Below are positions 6,123-6,193 of a stretch of DNA of 6,193 nt, one piece after another. The stretch is from Actinomycetota bacterium. GTDB taxonomy: Bacteria > Actinomycetota > Humimicrobiia > Humimicrobiales > Humimicrobiaceae. A program made the translations under genes and the position numbers. Under the pieces are notes generated by a model. That model was not told the DNA's origin. It did not search any database and saw nothing but the letters and a program-made list of their open reading frames with translations. The stretch is taken from positions 1-6,193 of the forward strand of contig JAFGMJ010000088.1 of NCBI GenBank assembly GCA_016927635.1. Reading direction: 5' to 3'. Position 1 is the stretch's first letter, and every line of letters starts with the position of its first letter.

Positions 6123-6193
6123 ATGAAAAAATTTTTAATAATTCTATTTATTACATTAATAATCTTTTTATCTACTTCTTGTATGCAAAAAAA
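6123..6193 (+). CDS. Predicted lipoprotein, N-terminus only (cut by window edge)
   Basis: The first 23 codons read MKKFLIILFITLIIFLSTSC followed by MQK and run off the window. A Lys-Lys start, a hydrophobic core at residues 4-16 and a cysteine at position 20 after LSTS are typical of a lipoprotein signal peptide. The lipobox is slightly off consensus, because the Leu is at -4 instead of -3. The mature protein would be anchored by a lipidated C20 on the outer face of the membrane. No Shine-Dalgarno site is seen before the ATG (TTTATCAAA). Solute-binding proteins of ABC transporters often start this way, but nothing here identifies the family. Confidence 0.6.
   Translation, partial: MKKFLIILFITLIIFLSTSCMQK

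Noticed and set aside
1..6193. CRISPR array, tRNA, rRNA or riboswitch
   Set aside because: I saw no regularly spaced repeats, no cloverleaf with a CCA end, and no conserved riboswitch core. The only long repeat is the single 42-bp inverted pair.

Overview
The window is AT-rich bacterial DNA. It has long A/T-rich intergenic stretches, ATG starts, and Shine-Dalgarno sites on some genes only. A two-subunit 2-oxoacid:ferredoxin oxidoreductase points to an anaerobe that runs ferredoxin-linked 2-oxoacid metabolism. The NarL/LuxR-type response regulator, and fragments of a sugar-kinase gene and a UroD-like gene, would fit an uncultured low-GC lineage such as Atribacterota or a low-GC anaerobic actinobacterial clade. 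That placement is an inference; no rRNA or marker gene here settles it.

Layout. Positions 1-586 (minus) hold an in-frame chimera: the first ~28 codons of a rhamnulokinase-like FGGY kinase joined to the C-terminal ~155 residues of a UroD-family protein. A second gene may start just downstream and leave the window. A divergent intergenic region with a good promoter leads into a HisF-family gene (870-1631, plus). This gene stands alone, is visibly richer in G+C than its surroundings, and has lost several residues that serve ammonia channelling in histidine biosynthesis. Positions 1632-2065 hold gene debris: a 25-codon start of a phosphoribosyltransferase on the plus strand and short protein-like frames on the minus strand. 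Positions 2066-4730 (minus) are an intact two-gene operon for the fused gamma/alpha subunit and the beta subunit of a 2-oxoacid:ferredoxin oxidoreductase.

Positions 4854-5989 form an unusual unit. A NarL-type response regulator (5130-5756) is bracketed by a 42-bp inverted repeat pair with 39 of 42 positions matching. No transposase lies between the arms. The window ends in the first 23 codons of a predicted lipoprotein (6123 onward).

The genes do not form one pathway. The oxidoreductase pair is the only clear functional unit. The rest reads as a genome segment shaped by deletions and insertions: one chimera, one truncated gene, one repeat-bracketed regulator and one lone diverged HisF. The best candidates for something undescribed are the repeat-bracketed regulator and the HisF paralogue.
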